Positions 1-8,470 of a DNA stretch of 64,000 bases are shown piece after piece. The stretch is taken from assembly GCF_041434935.1 (NCBI RefSeq), contig NZ_CP107964.1:6369001-6433000 (forward strand), in the 5' to 3' direction. Made by a program: the position numbers and the translations under genes. The notes beneath the pieces were generated by a model, which ran no database searches, was not told the origin of the DNA, and was given only the letters and a program-made list of their open reading frames with translations. This stretch comes from Kitasatospora sp. NBC_00374. GTDB taxonomy: Bacteria > Actinomycetota > Actinomycetes > Streptomycetales > Streptomycetaceae. The stretch's first letter is position 1; the number at the start of each line of letters is the position of its first letter.

Positions 1-1
1 C

Positions 2-757
2 ACCGTGACCGCGACCGTCGCCCCGGCCATCCCGGCCGCGGGCACCCCGGCGGGGTCGGTCACCTTCGCGGACGGGACGACGACGCTGGCGACCGTGCCA
101 CTGAACGGCGGCCGGGCGAGCCTCAGCACCGGCAAGTTCCAGCCGGGGCGCCACGGCATCACCGCGACCTACAGCGGCGACCCGGGCTTCACCGCGAGCA
201 GCACGCCGCAGCCCACCGATGTGACCGTGGGCTTCAGCGCGCCGTGCGTCACGGCGCACCACGGCAGGCTGACCGTGGCCTCCGGCCAGTCGCTGTGCAT
301 GGGCCCCGGCGGCGAGCAGGACGGGCCGGTCACGGTGAAGCCGGGCGGCGCCCTGGCCGTCTCGGGCGTCCGGATCAACGGCCCGGTCGCCGCCGACGGC
401 GCGGCCGCACTCACCATCTGCCGGTCGACCCTGTCCGGCCCGCTCGGCGTCAACGGGACCACCGGCTTCGTGCTGATCGGTTCCGACCGGGACGACACGA
501 CGGGGTGCGCGGGCAACACCTTCGAGGCCCCGGTGCACCTGAACGGCAACACCGGGGGCATGGAGGTCTCGGGCAACACGCTGAAGGCGCCGGTGACCAT
601 CACCGGCAACAGCGGCAGCGGCCTGCTGCCCGACCAGAGCGTCCCCGAGTTCGAGGGCAACCAGGTCGGCGGGCCCCTGAGCTGCGACGGCAACATACCG
701 ACGCTGTCCCAGGCGGGCAACACGGCGGACGGGCCGAGGTCCGGACAGTGCCGGTGA
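2..757 (+). CDS. Secreted Ig-like repeat protein, 3' part
   Basis: The reading frame is open from the window edge, so the N-terminus and any signal peptide lie outside. The first roughly 70 residues match a bacterial Ig-like domain of the Big_3_5 kind (PVGTVTF-like start, a DGTTTL turn, a final ATYSGD strand). The rest is Gly/Asn-rich with recurring GNT steps and about six Cys, as in a right-handed beta-helix. It ends without an LPxTG motif or membrane segment, so release or non-covalent wall association is likely. The exact role is unknown; an adhesin or structural extracellular protein is an inference from the domains. Confidence 0.75.
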   Translation, partial: TVTATVAPAIPAAGTPAGSVTFADGTTTLATVPLNGGRASLSTGKFQPGRHGITATYSGDPGFTASSTPQPTDVTVGFSAPCVTAHHGRLTVASGQSLCMGPGGEQDGPVTVKPGGALAVSGVRINGPVAADGAAALTICRSTLSGPLGVNGTTGFVLIGSDRDDTTGCAGNTFEAPVHLNGNTGGMEVSGNTLKAPVTITGNSGSGLLPDQSVPEFEGNQVGGPLSCDGNIPTLSQAGNTADGPRSGQCR

Positions 758-922
758 TTGGGGACGGGCGGGCAGGCTCCCGGTAGCCGCCGTCGGCCGG
801 TGCGGCGAGGGTGCCGGTAGCAGGTGGTCCGGCTGTCCACCGAACGGCTGACCGCGACCCGGCGCACTCTGCGCGTCTGTCATGGGCTCTCCGGGGCCGG
901 CCGTACCGTCGGGAAGAACGGC

Positions 923-1948
923 ATGCACGCTGCTCACGACGTGCGGATCCGGCCCGCTGCCACCGGCGGCCGGACCGGAACCGTCCGTCGGTTCGGACAG
1001 AGGAGGGTGGCTCAGATCGACCGCGAGCGCGTCGGCAGGACGCTGACGTTCTGGTTGCGCCCGGCGTTCGCGCTTCGCGTCGTCGGTTGTTTCCAGCGGA
1101 TCGCGGGCTTCGACCGGTCGATGGCGCTGGCCTCCAGCATGCTGACGGCGACGGTGCCGCTCGCGATTCTCGGTGGGGCCGCTCTGTCCTGGGGCGGGGA
1201 CGAGGATGCCGCCGACCACATCATCAGTCGGTACGGCCTCACGGGGGACGCGGCCGATGCGGTCCGCCAGCTCCTGTCCGTGCCGCCCGACGTGGGTGTC
1301 GGCGTCTTCGGAGCGGTCTTCCTGGTGATCTCGACGTTGAGCTTCGCGCGCGCGGCTCAGCGACTTTTCGAACAGACCTGGCAGCTCAAGCCGTTGAGTG
1401 TGCGCAACACACTGAACGACCTGAAGTGGGCCGTCGGCTTCGTGGTGTGTGCGCTGGTGGACGGCTGGCTCCTCGGTGCCGTCGGCCAGGGGCGGCATCT
1501 CCTGCTGTGGGCGTACCTGCTCGGAGCGTCGGTGACCGGCGCCTTCCTCGTCTGGGGTGGTCGGGTGCTGTCCGCGAACCGGATCGCCTGGCGGGACCTC
1601 GTGCCGTTCGGGATCATCGCGGCGGTCCTGACGGCGGTCTACTCGGCGGGTGCCGCGTTCTACGTGCCGCGCCTGTTCGACGCGTACGCCTCGCGCTACG
1701 GCGCGATCGGCGTGGTCTTCGCCATGCTGTCGGCGTTCTTCGGCGTCGTGCTCGTTGTCGTGGGGGCGGCGGTACTCGGCCGGGAGGTGGACGACGAGCT
1801 GGACCGGATCCGGCGGGGTGAGCGGCCGGCCGATGACGAGGTCCGCCGGGAATGGGACACCGTGATCGCCCAGGCGCGGGAGCGGTGGCAGACCGCCCGC
1901 GGGCAGATCTCCCGCATCCGGTCGTCCAGGAAGTCGAAACATCCCTGA
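923..1948 (+). CDS. YihY/BrkB-family inner-membrane protein
   Basis: Integral membrane protein of the YihY/virulence-factor BrkB family. The signature FWLRPAF...AGFDRSMALASSML sits at the start of the family domain, followed by about six hydrophobic segments and a charged cytoplasmic tail (DDELDRIRRGE onwards). The family's transport substrate is not established. The start is uncertain: ATG at 923 gives 341 residues; GTG at 1007 directly follows AGGAGG with no spacing but would give the length usual for the family; an upstream frame opens at 824. It stands alone between the Ig-like protein and the MoxR operon. Confidence 0.8.
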   Translation: MHAAHDVRIRPAATGGRTGTVRRFGQRRVAQIDRERVGRTLTFWLRPAFALRVVGCFQRIAGFDRSMALASSMLTATVPLAILGGAALSWGGDEDAADHIISRYGLTGDAADAVRQLLSVPPDVGVGVFGAVFLVISTLSFARAAQRLFEQTWQLKPLSVRNTLNDLKWAVGFVVCALVDGWLLGAVGQGRHLLLWAYLLGASVTGAFLVWGGRVLSANRIAWRDLVPFGIIAAVLTAVYSAGAAFYVPRLFDAYASRYGAIGVVFAMLSAFFGVVLVVVGAAVLGREVDDELDRIRRGERPADDEVRREWDTVIAQARERWQTARGQISRIRSSRKSKHP

Positions 1949-2126
1949 GCGGCGCCCACGGCACGGGTGCCGCGAGCGGCTGGGCCGGCGGGCAGGGGCC
2001 GGGCGCAGCCGGGGGAGGCGCGCCGCCGGTCGCCGGGTAACTCGTCGACGGCGTACGCCGCGTGGGCCGGCGGGGCCGGATGCGCCTCGATCCGGAAATG
2101 CCTGGCAGGCCGGAGCCGGCGAGGGC

Positions 2127-2132
2127 TATGCT
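2127..2132 (+). promoter_or_regulatory. -10 box TATGCT before leaderless uORF
   Basis: TATGCT lies 7 nt before the ATG at 2140, the spacing that puts the transcription start at the start codon. A TGGCAG stands 18 nt further upstream as a weak -35. Inferred promoter of the MoxR/VWA operon. Confidence 0.5.
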
Positions 2133-2139
2133 CCCCGCG

Positions 2140-2196
2140 ATGACGACTACTCCTGCTGACAGATCGGGGGTCCCGTCCACGCAAGGTGAGTGCTGA
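2140..2196 (+). CDS. 18-codon leaderless upstream ORF
   Basis: ATG at 2140 opens an 18-residue frame (MTTTPADRSGVPSTQGEC) whose TGA stop shares its last A with the ATG of the next gene (TGATG). The ORF starts 7 nt after a TATGCT box, so it would be read from the 5' end of the mRNA and hand ribosomes to the downstream gene by termination-reinitiation. An AAGGTGAG sequence inside it can serve as ribosome binding site for that gene. Too short to assign a peptide function; the coupling is the likely point. Confidence 0.4.
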   Translation: MTTTPADRSGVPSTQGEC

Positions 2197-3605
2197 TGCT
2201 CACTCAGGCCGTGAACGGGGATTCCCGCCTTTCCTTCTGGCTGCGCGTGCGCGAGTACGCCGTGCCGCCGTCCGTGATCGAGACCGCGTCCGCCCGCCGC
2301 TCCGTCGGGGACTGGGCGGGGGCGTGCGCCGCCGCGGGCCTCGACGTCGATCTCGATCTGCGCTCCGTGGCGCGCACCCACGGCCGTGACCTCGCAGCGC
2401 GGGTCCGGGCCGATCTGCGCCACCTGGCGCCCGACCTGTTGCGCTGGCACTTCCCGAGGATCGCCCCCGACGGGCTGCTGCGACCGGGGCTGACGCTGAC
2501 GCTGGCGCGGTACGACGCCGTGGGGCGTGCCGGGGCGGGCGCGGTGCACCTGGTGGTCCGGACTCCGCCGGCCTGGGCGGATGCCGGTCAGCGGATCAGC
2601 CTCGCGCTGTGGGACGAGTGCCCGGGTGGGGCCGACGCCCGCCGGCATTCCCATCCCCGTCCCCGTCCCGACCGGCGGTTCCGTCTCGACCTGCACCGCC
2701 ACCTGTGGGACGCGCGCAGGACCGACGAGCTGCGGACCCGTTCCGGGGCCGATCGGCCGCCCTCCGACGGCCGCCCCGCGACGGACCGGGACCCATGGGG
2801 AGCAGTGCCGCAGGGGCGCCGCTGCGCCGTCGACCGGTGGGCGGCCGAGGCGGGGATCCTGCTCCACGCCGAGGGGCGCGCCGCCGGAGCCGTCGGCGTA
2901 CGACTCGGCGGGCGGCGTCGGCTGCTCCTGGAACTCGCCGCGGACCCGGACGGTCTCGGGCCGCCCGCCCTGCGGATCGCGGCGGCGCCCGTCAACCGAC
3001 CTCCCGTCGCGCCGCCGGTGCTGCCGGACGCGGCGACCTGGGTGCTGCCCGACCTGGAACTGGTCCGCGCCGGAGCGATCGAGGTCGAGCGGCTGCATCC
3101 GCTGGTGGCCTCGGCACTGGTACCGGGCCGTCCGGCCGCGGGCCCGCTGCGGCCTCCCGACCGGGCGGGACAGCCGCGCCTCGTGGAGTGCCGGGGAGCT
3201 CGGCACCGGATCGGCCTGGTCGACGGCGTCCTGGCGCCGATGGACCACGACCCCGCCGAGATCCGGCGGGAGGAACTGCTGGTCGCGCTGACCGGTACGC
3301 CGCTTCCGTGCCTGCAGGCCATCGACGAGGCGCACCGCCGACCCGACTGCCTCGGCGGCGTCCGCGAACGCCTGGACCACGGCGACACCGCCGGCGCGCT
3401 GGCCGTGGTCGAGGGACTGCTCGGCCCCGACGCCCTGCTGCGCAGCGGCGCGCTGCGGGACGAACTGGAGGCGGCCGCGCTGCAGCGGATCACCTACGGA
3501 CTGTTCAGGGCGGGCCTGGCCGGCCCCGGTCCCGCCCGTAACGGCCCGGACCGTCGCCGATCCAGCGATCGCCGCTCCCACCCGCGCCACGCGATGCCTC
3601 GCTGA
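2196..3605 (+). CDS. Hypothetical protein of MoxR/VWA operon
   Basis: A 469-residue cytosolic protein with no recognised catalytic motif, signal peptide or membrane segment. It is rich in Arg/Asp/Leu, with a conserved-looking block near the N-terminus (RSVGDWAGAC, VDLDLR, LAARVRADLRHLAPDLLRWHFPR) and an Arg/Pro-rich, probably less ordered middle. It is the first gene of an operon: 56 bp to the ATPase, which itself overlaps the VWA gene. I recall the same three-gene order in other streptomycetes, which suggests this protein is the substrate, adaptor or effector of the MoxR/VWA machine. ATG 2196 is chosen because AAGGTGAG precedes it at a good distance and the uORF stop overlaps it. Confidence 0.75.
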   Translation: MLTQAVNGDSRLSFWLRVREYAVPPSVIETASARRSVGDWAGACAAAGLDVDLDLRSVARTHGRDLAARVRADLRHLAPDLLRWHFPRIAPDGLLRPGLTLTLARYDAVGRAGAGAVHLVVRTPPAWADAGQRISLALWDECPGGADARRHSHPRPRPDRRFRLDLHRHLWDARRTDELRTRSGADRPPSDGRPATDRDPWGAVPQGRRCAVDRWAAEAGILLHAEGRAAGAVGVRLGGRRRLLLELAADPDGLGPPALRIAAAPVNRPPVAPPVLPDAATWVLPDLELVRAGAIEVERLHPLVASALVPGRPAAGPLRPPDRAGQPRLVECRGARHRIGLVDGVLAPMDHDPAEIRREELLVALTGTPLPCLQAIDEAHRRPDCLGGVRERLDHGDTAGALAVVEGLLGPDALLRSGALRDELEAAALQRITYGLFRAGLAGPGPARNGPDRRRSSDRRSHPRHAMPR

Positions 3606-3661
3606 CCCGGGGACCTCCCCCTCCGCAGACTCCGCTCCCACGAACCGACAGGTGATGACAC

Positions 3662-4942
3662 ATGCCCGCACCCGCACCCGCCCCGTCCGCTGCCACCGAG
3701 ACCCTCGCCGACCCGCCCCGCACCTCCCAACTCGACGTCGCCGGTGACCTGCTGGCCCTGCTGCGCGACGCCACCACCGAACCGCGCCCCGACTCGCAGC
3801 TGGAGGCACTCACCCTGGCGGTGGCCGCCGATCTGCCGGTCCTGCTGTGGGGAGAGCCGGGGATCGGCAAGACCGCGGCCCTGACCCAGCTCGCCACGGC
3901 GCTGGACCTTCCGCTGACGACGGTGATCGCCAGCGTGCACGAGCCGTCCGACTTCTCCGGGCTGCCCGTCGTCGGGGACGACCCCGCGGAACAGGGCGTC
4001 CCGATGGCCCCGCCGGACTGGGCCGTGAAGCTGGTGCGGGCCGGCCGGGGGCTGCTGTTCCTCGACGAGCTGTCCACCGCGCCGCCGGCCGTGCAGGCCG
4101 CCCTGCTCCGCCTGGTGCTGGAACGGCGGATCGGCGCCCTGCAACTGCCGCCCGGGGTAAGGATCGTGGCTGCCGCCAATCCGCGCTCCTCGGCGGCCGA
4201 CGGCTGGGAGCTGAGCCCGCCCCTGGCCAACCGGTTCGTCCATCTCCAGTGGACCCACGACCACGACGTCGTGGTCCGCGGCCTCGGCGGCACCTGGCCC
4301 CGGGCGACGCTGCCCCGGCTCGACCCGGAGCGGCTGCCGGAGGCCGTGGCCTTCGCGCGCCGTGCGGTGTGCGGGCTCCTCGCCGCCCGCCCCGCGCTCG
4401 TCCACCGTCTGCCCGGCAACGAAACCCGCCGGGGCGGCCCCTGGCCGTCGCCCCGGAGCTGGGAGATGACCCTGTGTCTGATCGCCTTCGCGACCGCGGC
4501 GGGCTCCTCCCGGGACGTGCTCTCCCTGCTGGTCAGGGGCACGGTCGGGGACGGTCCGGGGCTGGAACTGCTGGCGGGCCTGGACCGGATGGACCTCCCC
4601 GACCCCGAGGTGCTGCTCGCCGACCCGGCGGGCGCCGCCCTGCCGGAGCGCGGGGATCTGCGCCAGGCCGTGCTCGACGGCGTGGTGGACGCGGTCCGCA
4701 AGCGCCCGGAGCGGGCCCGCTGGGACGCGGCCTGGACGCTCCTCGTCCGCGCGATGGAGACCGGAGCCCCGGACCTGGTCGTCGTCCCGGCGACCACCCT
4801 CGCCTCGCTGCGCCGACAGGACTGGGACGTGCCGGCCGCGATCGAGCGGCTCGCCGGCGCGGTGGCGCTGTCCCGGCGGGCGGATCGGGCCGCGGACCGG
4901 GCCGCGGACCGGATCGCGGTCGCCGCGAAGGCCGGCCGGTGA
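3662..4942 (+). CDS. MoxR-family AAA+ ATPase
   Basis: Single AAA+ module of the MoxR/dynein-related type. Walker A GEPGIGKT is at residues 64-71, Walker B LLFLDEL has its acidic pair at 135-136, and a sensor-1-like AAANPR follows. MoxR ATPases remodel or activate partner proteins together with VWA-domain proteins, and the next gene encodes exactly such a partner. The C-terminal 90 residues are helical and end in a repeated RAADRAADR tract. Start ATG 3662 follows an AGGTGATG box. The stop overlaps the next start as GTGA, so the two are translationally coupled and probably made in fixed ratio. Confidence 0.9.
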   Translation: MPAPAPAPSAATETLADPPRTSQLDVAGDLLALLRDATTEPRPDSQLEALTLAVAADLPVLLWGEPGIGKTAALTQLATALDLPLTTVIASVHEPSDFSGLPVVGDDPAEQGVPMAPPDWAVKLVRAGRGLLFLDELSTAPPAVQAALLRLVLERRIGALQLPPGVRIVAAANPRSSAADGWELSPPLANRFVHLQWTHDHDVVVRGLGGTWPRATLPRLDPERLPEAVAFARRAVCGLLAARPALVHRLPGNETRRGGPWPSPRSWEMTLCLIAFATAAGSSRDVLSLLVRGTVGDGPGLELLAGLDRMDLPDPEVLLADPAGAALPERGDLRQAVLDGVVDAVRKRPERARWDAAWTLLVRAMETGAPDLVVVPATTLASLRRQDWDVPAAIERLAGAVALSRRADRAADRAADRIAVAAKAGR

Positions 4943-6177
4943 CCCCGGCCCCGCCGAGGGCACTGGACCTCGACAAGCTGTTCGCCGCCCGACTGCACGC
5001 CGCTCGGGCCCGGCCCTACCTGGCGACGGCGCTGTTCGCCCTGCACACCGTGGAGTCGCGACGGGTGCCGACGATGGCCGTCGACCGGCACTGGCGGTGC
5101 TACGTCTCGCCGCCGTTCGTCGAGCGCACACCGGTGGAGGAACTGGCCTCGGTGTGGGTGCACGAGGTGTCGCACCTGCTGCGCGACCACCACGGGCGCA
5201 GCGACCGGGTCGCGCGGGAACGCGGGCTGACCGGCCCGGGCGAACGGCTGCGGATGAACATCGCCGCGGACTGCGAGATCAACGACGACGTGTACGGCGA
5301 CGGTCTGGTCCGGCCCGAGGGCGCCGTCCGGCCGCAGTCCCTGGAGCTGCCCGAAGGGGAGCTCATGGAGGACTACCTGCGCCAGTTCGGCCTCGGACCG
5401 CTCACGCAGGCCATGGCCTGGCTGGACTGCGGCAGCGGCGCCGACGGCCTGGAACGCGAGTGGGACCTGGGGCCCGACGGCGCCCACGGTCTCAGTGCCC
5501 AGGAGCAGGACGCGGTGCGGTTCCGGGTGGCGCAGGGCATCACCGGCCGCCCGGGGAACGCCTCGCAGGGGTGGCGGCGCTGGGCCGAGGATGCGTTCCA
5601 TCCGCCGCAGCCGTGGCGCGAGTTGCTGGGTGCGGCGGTCCGCTCGGCGGTGTCCGGTTCCGGCGCGGGCGAGGACTACACCTACGGCCGGCCGTCGCGG
5701 CGCTCGGCCGGGGTGCCCGGCGTCGTCCTGCCGAGCCTGCGGCGCAGGCCGCCACGGGTCGCCGTGGTCATCGACACCTCCGGCTCGGTCAGTGACGCCG
5801 AACTCGGCAGCGCACTCCTGGAGGTCGCCGCGATCTCCCGCGCCGTGGGCGGCCGCCGCGACCTGGTCACCGTGCTGCCGTGCGACGCGGCGGCCCGGGT
5901 CGTGCACCCGCTGTGCCGCGCCGAGGGCATCCCGCTGCTGGGCGGCGGCGGTACGGACCTGCGGACCGGCTTCGCGAAGGCACTCCGGACGCAGCCCCGA
6001 CCGGACGTCGTCGTGGTGCTGACCGACGGTCAGACGCCATGGCCGGACCACCGGCCGGCGTGCCGGACGGTGGTGGGCCTGTTTCCCCGGCAGCGGGCCG
6101 GGTCGTGGGACGAGAACGATCCCGACTACGTGCCGGACTCGCCGCCGGAGTGGGCCCGGGTGGTCACCATCGGGTGA
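4939..6177 (+). CDS. DUF2201 protein: metallopeptidase-like and VWA domains
   Basis: A 412-residue partner of the MoxR ATPase. The N-terminal half looks like the putative metallopeptidase domain of DUF2201 proteins, with an HExxH motif (HEVSH, residues 75-79) followed by NIAADCEIND. The C-terminal half is a VWA-like fold with a complete MIDAS: DTSGS at 279-283, Thr near 339 in GGTDLRTG, and Asp363 in LTDGQ. An intact zinc motif and intact MIDAS suggest both a hydrolytic and a metal-dependent binding function. GTG at 4939 overlaps the ATPase stop, and the frame is open far upstream only as a shadow of that gene. Confidence 0.88.
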   Translation: MTPAPPRALDLDKLFAARLHAARARPYLATALFALHTVESRRVPTMAVDRHWRCYVSPPFVERTPVEELASVWVHEVSHLLRDHHGRSDRVARERGLTGPGERLRMNIAADCEINDDVYGDGLVRPEGAVRPQSLELPEGELMEDYLRQFGLGPLTQAMAWLDCGSGADGLEREWDLGPDGAHGLSAQEQDAVRFRVAQGITGRPGNASQGWRRWAEDAFHPPQPWRELLGAAVRSAVSGSGAGEDYTYGRPSRRSAGVPGVVLPSLRRRPPRVAVVIDTSGSVSDAELGSALLEVAAISRAVGGRRDLVTVLPCDAAARVVHPLCRAEGIPLLGGGGTDLRTGFAKALRTQPRPDVVVVLTDGQTPWPDHRPACRTVVGLFPRQRAGSWDENDPDYVPDSPPEWARVVTIG

Positions 6178-6194
6178 AGCCCGGGCCGGCCGGA

Positions 6195-7004
6195 TCAGCG
6201 GTCGGCCGGCTCACCGCGCCGCGCGTCGGGGGCCGCGAGGGCGGGTTCGGGTGCGAGTGCGGGTGCGAGTGCGGGTGCGGCGGTGGGCGCCGGTTCGGGT
6301 GCGGGTGCGGGTGCGGCGGTGGGCGCCGGTTCGGGTGCGGCGAAGCCCTTGACCAGGAGCCACCCCGCCAGCGTCATCTCGTACGCGAACACCGGGAGCG
6401 CGCACAGGGCTCCCCAGGTCGAGATCTGCTGGTAGGCGCCGAACAGCACCAGCGTGGCGGAGACGAAGATCAGCGGGCCGCCGACGACACCCAGCAGCGC
6501 CACGAAGCGCGGTACCGCCCTCGTCCGGTACAGGAACCAGGCCATCATCAGGGTGCTCGGGGCCAGGGCGAGGTTGGGGCCGACCAGGAAGGTCCAGTCG
6601 TGGACCGCCACCAGCGCCCGTCCGACCGCCAGGTACGCGGAGGAGTCGGCGTCCGGGGTCCGTGCGAAGTCCTGGTGCAGGGTCACGACCGAGAGCAGGC
6701 TGATGACGCCCACGAGGATGACGGTGGCCTCCAGCAGCCGGAAGCAGACGTACCCGAGGGCGAATCCCTGGCGGTACCGGCGCAGGACCGGGAAGACGGT
6801 GATCGAGATGCCGATGACGGAGAACGCGCAGATGACCTCCAGGAGCGCCCCGGCCGCCACCCGGCCGGCCTGCGCCGGGCCCGCGACGGTGTAGTCGGGG
6901 TGGTCCAGGATCGGGCTGTACTGGAGGAGGCCCGCCATCGAGGTGATCGCCGCGAGGATGAACAGTGCCCCCGTGATCGTCGCGGTCCTTCGGTGTGTGC
7001 TCAT
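6195..7004 (-). CDS. DUF4386 membrane protein with Pro/Ala tail
   Basis: A 269-residue integral membrane protein with about six hydrophobic helices, matching the DUF4386 family (start RRTATITGALFILAAI, then QYSPIL and FRLLEATVILVG). The function of the family is unknown. It ends in a roughly 45-residue low-complexity tail of APEPAP/TAAPAP units, encoded by a GC-rich direct repeat, which is likely cytoplasmic and disordered. Start ATG 7004 has an upstream GCAGGA box. It converges with the VWA gene (17 bp apart) and is transcribed away from the two-component system. Confidence 0.8.
   Translation of the reverse strand: MSTHRRTATITGALFILAAITSMAGLLQYSPILDHPDYTVAGPAQAGRVAAGALLEVICAFSVIGISITVFPVLRRYRQGFALGYVCFRLLEATVILVGVISLLSVVTLHQDFARTPDADSSAYLAVGRALVAVHDWTFLVGPNLALAPSTLMMAWFLYRTRAVPRFVALLGVVGGPLIFVSATLVLFGAYQQISTWGALCALPVFAYEMTLAGWLLVKGFAAPEPAPTAAPAPAPEPAPTAAPALAPALAPEPALAAPDARRGEPADR
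6271..6340. repeat. 34-bp direct repeat in DUF4386 tail
   Basis: Two identical 34-bp copies (6271-6304 and 6307-6340), 36 bp apart, encode the Ala/Pro tail of the DUF4386 protein. Shorter GGGTGC/GAGTGC units flank them. Prone to slippage, so tail length probably varies between strains. Confidence 0.8.
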
Positions 7005-7214
7005 CGTCCTGCTTCCGTCTCGTCGCCCTGTGGCGTGGATGAGGTGGCCTGCGTGGAATGGGTGTGCGGCCCTCGGCCCGGCGGGTCGCATCCGGTGATG
7101 AGCAGCCTGCCGACCCGGCGCGGCGCAGACCTCCCCTCGCGGTCGGAAAACGCCTCCACCCCAGGGTGGAGACGGCCGAGCTGAACGGGGGTCCCCGGGC
7201 TGCGGCGAGCCCCC

Positions 7215-7220
7215 TACGCT
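7215..7220 (+). promoter_or_regulatory. -10 box TACGCT, leaderless kinase mRNA
   Basis: TACGCT ends 8 nt before ATG 7229 and no Shine-Dalgarno lies between them, so the kinase is probably translated from a leaderless transcript. Confidence 0.5.
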
Positions 7221-7228
7221 GTGGCCCC

Positions 7229-8470
7229 ATGAAGACTCCACGACCGCCGCTGCCTCAGCTGAACGCGCCGCCCAGTGCCTGGTCACGGGTGTGGCCCTAC
7301 CTGCTCGCGGCGGCCGTCGGCTGCGTCGCCTGGATCGCGCACGCCGCCGTCCTGCTCTCCGGGTCGCCGGCGCCGGCGCAGCGTGAACGGGTCGGCGGGG
7401 CGCTGCTGCTGGACCTGCTGCTCGGCGCGGCGGTGCTGGCCCTGCTGACGCTCCGGCGCCGGTTCCCGCCGGCCGTCGCGTACGCGGCGGTGGCCGTGGC
7501 CCCGGTCTCGGTGGCGGGGCTGGGAGCGGTGGTGCTGGCGGTCGGGTCGATGGCGACCTGGCGCCGGCGGCGGTGGATCGTCGGGGCGGGGGCGCTCTCG
7601 GCGGTCGGCGCGATCGTCTCCCAGGGCGTGTACCGCCCGTGGCTGTCGCCCGCCGTGGACGGCGGAGCCTCCTCGGTGGCGGCCAACGTCCTGGTGGTGC
7701 TGGCGATCTACGCGGCCGCCGCCGCCACGGGCGGCTACCTCGGGGCCCGCCGCGAGCTGCTCGCCTCGCTGCACGAGCGGGCGCTGACCGCCGAGCGGGA
7801 GCAGGACCTGGCCGCGCAGGCGGCCCGGGAGGCCGAGCGCACGCGGATCGCCCGGGACATGCACGACGACCTGGCGCACCGGATCTCCCTGGTGGCGCTG
7901 CACGCCGGGGTGTTGACGTACCGGGAGGACCTCGACCGGGCCGAGACGGCGGCCGCCGCCCAGACCATCCAGAGCAACGCGCAACTGGCTCTGACCGAAC
8001 TGCGCCAGGTGCTGGGCGTGTTGCGGGACGGCCGGGCGGTGGAGGGTGTCGAGCGGTCCCAGCCGACGCTCGCGGAGCTGCCGGCGCTGCTGGCCGACGC
8101 CCGGGAGGCCGGTTCGGTGGTCCGGCTCGACACCTCGGGCCTGCCCGCAGGTGCCGGGGCGGACCTCGGCGGGCTGCCGGAGGCGATGTCGCGCACCTCG
8201 TTCCGGGTCGTGCAGGAGGCGCTGACCAACGCCCGCAAGCACGCCCCCGGCGAGCCGGTCGGCATACGGCTGGCCGGAGCACCCGGCGGGCGGCTCGGCA
8301 TCGAGGTCCGCAACCGGGCCGGCGCCGGGCCGGGCCTGGCACTGCCGTCGGCGGGGGTCGGCCTCGCGGGGCTCCGGGAGCGGGCCGAACCGGACGGCGG
8401 GACGGTCGAGTTCGGGGCGGAGCACGGCGGGGACTTCGTGGTGCGGGCGAGCCTGCCGTGGCCGGCGTGA
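7229..8470 (+). CDS. NarL-partner sensor histidine kinase
   Basis: A 413-residue membrane histidine kinase. Five or so hydrophobic segments occupy residues 20-170, with no separate extracellular sensor domain. A coiled stretch follows, then the HisKA_3 dimerisation box with the phospho-accepting His212 (ARDMHDDLAH), then an HATPase_c domain with the N-box Asn near 334 (EALTNARKHA) and a G-box GVGLAGLRER. Autophosphorylated His212 is expected to pass phosphate to the regulator encoded next, whose GTG overlaps this stop. The signal is unknown; a small multi-span sensor of this kind often detects membrane or envelope stress (inference). Confidence 0.93.
   Translation: MKTPRPPLPQLNAPPSAWSRVWPYLLAAAVGCVAWIAHAAVLLSGSPAPAQRERVGGALLLDLLLGAAVLALLTLRRRFPPAVAYAAVAVAPVSVAGLGAVVLAVGSMATWRRRRWIVGAGALSAVGAIVSQGVYRPWLSPAVDGGASSVAANVLVVLAIYAAAAATGGYLGARRELLASLHERALTAEREQDLAAQAAREAERTRIARDMHDDLAHRISLVALHAGVLTYREDLDRAETAAAAQTIQSNAQLALTELRQVLGVLRDGRAVEGVERSQPTLAELPALLADAREAGSVVRLDTSGLPAGAGADLGGLPEAMSRTSFRVVQEALTNARKHAPGEPVGIRLAGAPGGRLGIEVRNRAGAGPGLALPSAGVGLAGLRERAEPDGGTVEFGAEHGGDFVVRASLPWPA

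Noticed and set aside
1614..3809. Long minus-strand open frames opposite the first operon gene
   Set aside because: Arg/Pro/Gln-rich composition with no domain, caused by GC-rich third positions; the + strand genes have recognisable motifs.
3505..6051. An 848-codon minus-strand frame opposite the MoxR and VWA genes
   Set aside because: Antisense shadow; both + strand genes carry intact catalytic motifs.
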